Assembly (NCBI RefSeq): GCF_020618775.1 | Contig: NZ_JAESVB010000001.1 | Span: 806,001-870,000, forward strand | Length of the DNA stretch: 64,000 bases | Origin: Acidisoma silvae | GTDB taxonomy: Bacteria > Pseudomonadota > Alphaproteobacteria > Acetobacterales > Acetobacteraceae | Reading direction: 5' to 3' | Part shown: one piece after another, positions 61,659 to 64,000 of the stretch | How the letters are laid out: each line of letters begins with the position of its first letter | Position numbering within the stretch: the stretch's first letter is position 1 | Position numbers and translations under genes: made by a program | The notes under the pieces: generated by a model | Seen by the model: the letters and a program-made list of their open reading frames with translations, nothing else | What the model was told of the DNA's origin: nothing | The model's database searches: none

Positions 61659-62177
61659 ATGCGCAGACTGGGTTTGATCGCCGTTTCGCTGCTGGGTCTT
61701 CTATGCGCCATGCCGAAGCCCGGCTGGGCGGATCAGAAATCCGACGATATCCAGACTTTGCTGCGCCTGACGCATCGTGATTTTGATGAGGTCACGATGC
61801 GCAATGCACGCGATGCCAGCATCCTGATGCAACGTTTCAAAGACAGGCACCCTGAACTGACCGCGACACAGATCAAGCAGATGAACGCGGTGACGCAGGA
61901 TTTTTCCAAACGCTTCGTCACGTCGATCGAGAGCGAAACCAGTTCCTTTTACTATGAGCATTTGAGCGACGCGCATATCCGGGCGACCATCGCGTTTTTG
62001 CAGTCTCCGGACGGGCAAGCCTATATGCAGGCGACGCGAGACCTTCGCCGCGCGCTGATCGACAGCCTGCGGCAGCGGATGCCCGATCTGCTGCAAGGGC
62101 TGATCCAGCAATATGCCAATATCCTCAAAATTCATCCGGGCATGCCCTCGCTTGCTGCGCCACAAATAAAAACCTGA
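61659..62177 (+). CDS. DUF2059 domain secreted protein
   Basis: A 172-residue protein with a signal peptide (RRLGLIAVSLLGLLCAMPKPGWA) and a helical domain like DUF2059: QTLLRLTHRDFDEVTM, then SSFYYEHLSDAHIRATIAFLQSPDGQAYMQ. The role of DUF2059 is unknown. The ATG at 61659 is chosen over an earlier TTG at 61620. A CCCCCG/CGGGGG hairpin directly upstream could shield the ribosome site. Confidence 0.85.
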   Translation: MRRLGLIAVSLLGLLCAMPKPGWADQKSDDIQTLLRLTHRDFDEVTMRNARDASILMQRFKDRHPELTATQIKQMNAVTQDFSKRFVTSIESETSSFYYEHLSDAHIRATIAFLQSPDGQAYMQATRDLRRALIDSLRQRMPDLLQGLIQQYANILKIHPGMPSLAAPQIKT

Positions 62178-62353
62178 CCGGCTGCTGCCTGGGATTTTGC
62201 AGGGGTCTGGCTGGCCGAGATTGGGTCCGCCAGACGATTGCCAGAATTATTTGACATCTGTTTTGAATGTTTGTTAGCGTTCCGCGACGCTGGTAGCGAA
62301 ACGGAAACTGTGTCTGAAATGGCTGCCGTTTGATAATCGTGACTGTCGCGTGC

Positions 62354-62387
62354 GAATAAATAAGTAAAAAACGCATAGAATAAATAA
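62354..62387 (+). promoter_or_regulatory. Direct repeat GAATAAATAA upstream of the sugar ABC operon
   Basis: Two identical 10-mers, 62354-62363 and 62378-62387, spaced 24 bases start to start, lie 57-90 bases before the GTG of the substrate-binding protein gene. TTGACA at 62251-62256 could be a -35 element, but no good -10 follows. The 266-base gap holds no gene. Confidence 0.35.
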
Positions 62388-62443
62388 AACGGCTTTGCAG
62401 AAAAACGGCGACCTGATCGCCGAAAAACAAAAAGGGAAGACCG

Positions 62444-63901
62444 GTGCGCAAAGAGATCATCACGCTCAATCGACGTGGTCTGTTGAAGGGGGCGAGTGCG
62501 CTTGGCGCGACGGCGGCGCTGTCCATGCCCCATATCGCCCGCGCGCAGGACAATCCGCTGCGCGGTAAATCGATCCATATGTCGATCCTCGGCATCGCCG
62601 GCTGGGTGCCGAGCCGCCTGGGCGTCGATCTGGCGCCGGACTTCGCCAAAATGGCGAAGGACAAATACGGCTATGACGTGACCTTTTCCTATGCCGAAGC
62701 GCCGTTCAGCCAGCTTTTTCAGAAGGCGGCCACCTCGCTCGCCACGCGCAGCCAGGAATACAATATCATCATTTCCGACAGCCAATGGCTGGGCGCGCTG
62801 GCGCAGCCGAAATGGATTCTGCCGCTTGATCCGGTGATCAAGAAGAATCCGGCGCTCGATGTCGAATGGTATGCGCCGGTCGTGGAGGCCGCCTATCAGA
62901 TCTATCCCGATGGCACTAAGAAGCGCTGGGGCTTTCCGCAGGAAGGCGACACGATGGGCCTCTATATCCGCAAGGATCTTTTGGAAGCGCCGGGTGAGGC
63001 GGCGGCCTTCCAACAGAAATACGGCCGCAAGCTGCCCATGACCTGGGAAGATTTCGAGCAGCTCTCCTTCGATGATTTCGTCAAGCTCATCGCCTTCTTC
63101 AACCGGCCGGAAAAAGGCTATAACGGGTTCGGCGGTCAGTATTCGCGTGAATATGACTTTATCAGTTGTCCCTCGATGTCGGTCATGCGCAGCACCGGCG
63201 GCGATGTCTGGGATCCTTCGACCGGACAGATCGAGGGCATTTTCAATAGCAGCAGCAACGCGAAGGCCCTGAAGTCCTGGGTCGATCTTTTGAAATACCA
63301 GCCGCCGAGCGCCATCAATTACGGTATCGGCGAATTGATCGACGCTTTCGCGCAAGGGAAGGTGTTTTCGGCGATGCAGTGGTGCGCCGTCGGCCCCGCC
63401 ATGATCCCGGACGCCCTGAAAGACAAGGTCATGGTCGTGCCGCCGCCGGGCTTCCCCGATAAAAGCGGCAAGCTTGTCCGCAACTACATCATTGGCGGCC
63501 AGCCTTGGGTGATCAACGCCTTCAACGACCCTGACCATATGCAGGTCGCGATCGACTTCATGGAATGGTGGTACCAGCCGGAAACCTCGCTGAGCTATGC
63601 GCAGCACGGCGGCAACCCTTGTGACAAGGCAACGCTGTCGCGGCCGGATTTCGATGCGATGCACCCCTGGTATCGCACCTATAAATACATGCTGAACTAC
63701 AGCAGCGACTTCTGGCATGACCCGGCCTATGCCGAAATGCTGTCCACGCAGCAGGAGGCGATGACGGCCTACGCCACGGGGCAAATCAAAGACCCGCAGC
63801 ACGCGCTGGATTATGCCGCCTGCCGTCAGCAGAAAATCCTGTTCGATGAAGGGGTCGCGACGAAGCAGCCGAGCGGCGCCTGCACCGGCATGCGGCTCTG
63901 A
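62444..63901 (+). CDS. Extracellular sugar-type ABC transporter substrate-binding protein
   Basis: A 485-residue periplasmic binding protein of family 1. A Tat-type signal is visible: LNRRGLLKGASALGATAAL with twin Arg, cleavage near ARA-Q. The middle has GFPQEGDTMGLYIRKDLL and the C-terminal PETSLSYAQHGGNPCDKATLSRPD, both typical of sugar-binding ABC proteins. The start is a GTG at 62444 with AGGGAAG upstream. The permease gene begins 16 bases after the stop. The ligand is not identifiable. Confidence 0.9.
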   Translation: MRKEIITLNRRGLLKGASALGATAALSMPHIARAQDNPLRGKSIHMSILGIAGWVPSRLGVDLAPDFAKMAKDKYGYDVTFSYAEAPFSQLFQKAATSLATRSQEYNIIISDSQWLGALAQPKWILPLDPVIKKNPALDVEWYAPVVEAAYQIYPDGTKKRWGFPQEGDTMGLYIRKDLLEAPGEAAAFQQKYGRKLPMTWEDFEQLSFDDFVKLIAFFNRPEKGYNGFGGQYSREYDFISCPSMSVMRSTGGDVWDPSTGQIEGIFNSSSNAKALKSWVDLLKYQPPSAINYGIGELIDAFAQGKVFSAMQWCAVGPAMIPDALKDKVMVVPPPGFPDKSGKLVRNYIIGGQPWVINAFNDPDHMQVAIDFMEWWYQPETSLSYAQHGGNPCDKATLSRPDFDAMHPWYRTYKYMLNYSSDFWHDPAYAEMLSTQQEAMTAYATGQIKDPQHALDYAACRQQKILFDEGVATKQPSGACTGMRL

Positions 63902-63917
63902 TTAGGCGGGAACCGGC

Positions 63918-64000
63918 ATGCGCTTAGCGTCCAAGGCATCGTCGCCGCCACGGCGGCGGCAGAGTTTTACGGAGTTTCTGGGGCGGCGGGAGGTGATGCC
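63918..64000 (+). CDS. ABC sugar permease, N-terminal fragment
   Basis: Partial: only the first 27 codons are in the window. RRRQSFTEFLGRREVMP is the usual short cytoplasmic leader of a binding-protein-dependent transport permease before its first helix. Position after the binding protein supports this. The gene continues off the right edge. Confidence 0.6.
   Translation, partial: MRLASKASSPPRRRQSFTEFLGRREVM

Noticed and set aside
62132-63802. 556-codon minus-strand frame
   Set aside because: Mirror of the DUF2059 tail and the ABC binding protein gene, which both have signal peptides and family motifs on the plus strand.

Overview
The window looks like a chromosomal segment of a GC-rich Gram-negative alphaproteobacterium, most probably Acetobacteraceae (order Rhodospirillales). 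This placement is inference: it rests on two Hint-domain secreted proteins, a porin ending in Trp, an AsmA/BamB envelope set, a cydABDC quinol-oxidase locus, the guaB / RsmB-like / guaA arrangement, and AT-rich palindromes between genes. No rRNA, tRNA, CRISPR array, integrase, transposase or prophage gene was recognised. Most of the window is core or lightly accessory chromosome.

Layout. 1-7028: the start of an ABC ATPase gene, surE, rpe, a bestrophin-type channel, a yfgM-like/bamB envelope pair, a glutathione peroxidase and a class III aminotransferase. 7127-11356: a 661-residue protein joining an NlpC/P60-like region to a Hint domain, then a translationally coupled dihydroorotase / glycosyltransferase-9 pair. 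11400-18583: ppx/gppA, rlmE, and a co-directional metabolic run (SDR, gamma-carbonic anhydrase, hydroxyacyl-CoA dehydrogenase and a histidine-ammonia-lyase homologue lacking its cofactor-forming triad), closed by a glycosyltransferase with a discoidin-like tail. 18845-23094: MATE pump, isochorismatase-fold hydrolase coupled to a GlxA regulator, DMT exporter. 23262-28370: guaB, rRNA methyltransferase, GNAT, guaA.

28516-31549 is an accessory patch. An intact ogt, an alkB with its catalytic core deleted and an mpg glycosylase with a single-base frameshift flank two toxin-antitoxin modules. 31597-38550: MFS transporter, an SDR/AraC divergent pair, DUF72 protein, porin and an ECF sigma/anti-sigma pair. 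38489-43363 is a giant serralysin-like metalloprotease with RTX repeats and a C-terminal Hint module. 43569-52511: AsmA, Maf, and cydA-cydB-cydD-cydC with an FNR-like site and a 30-bp palindrome upstream. 52771-54240 is dadA under a tandem glycine riboswitch. 54315-64000: FAD monooxygenase, biuret-hydrolase-like enzyme, a second SDR/AraC pair, acyltransferase, NTF2-like protein, siderophore-interacting flavoprotein, DUF2059 protein and the start of a sugar ABC transporter operon.

Three copies of an ~81-84 bp double-hairpin element occupy the three convergent gaps longer than 100 bp in the window, and nowhere else that I could see. The observations most worth following are the MIO-less ammonia-lyase homologue, the two protease-Hint architectures, the riboswitch-dadA leader, the decaying alkylation-repair patch, and the convergent-gap repeat family.
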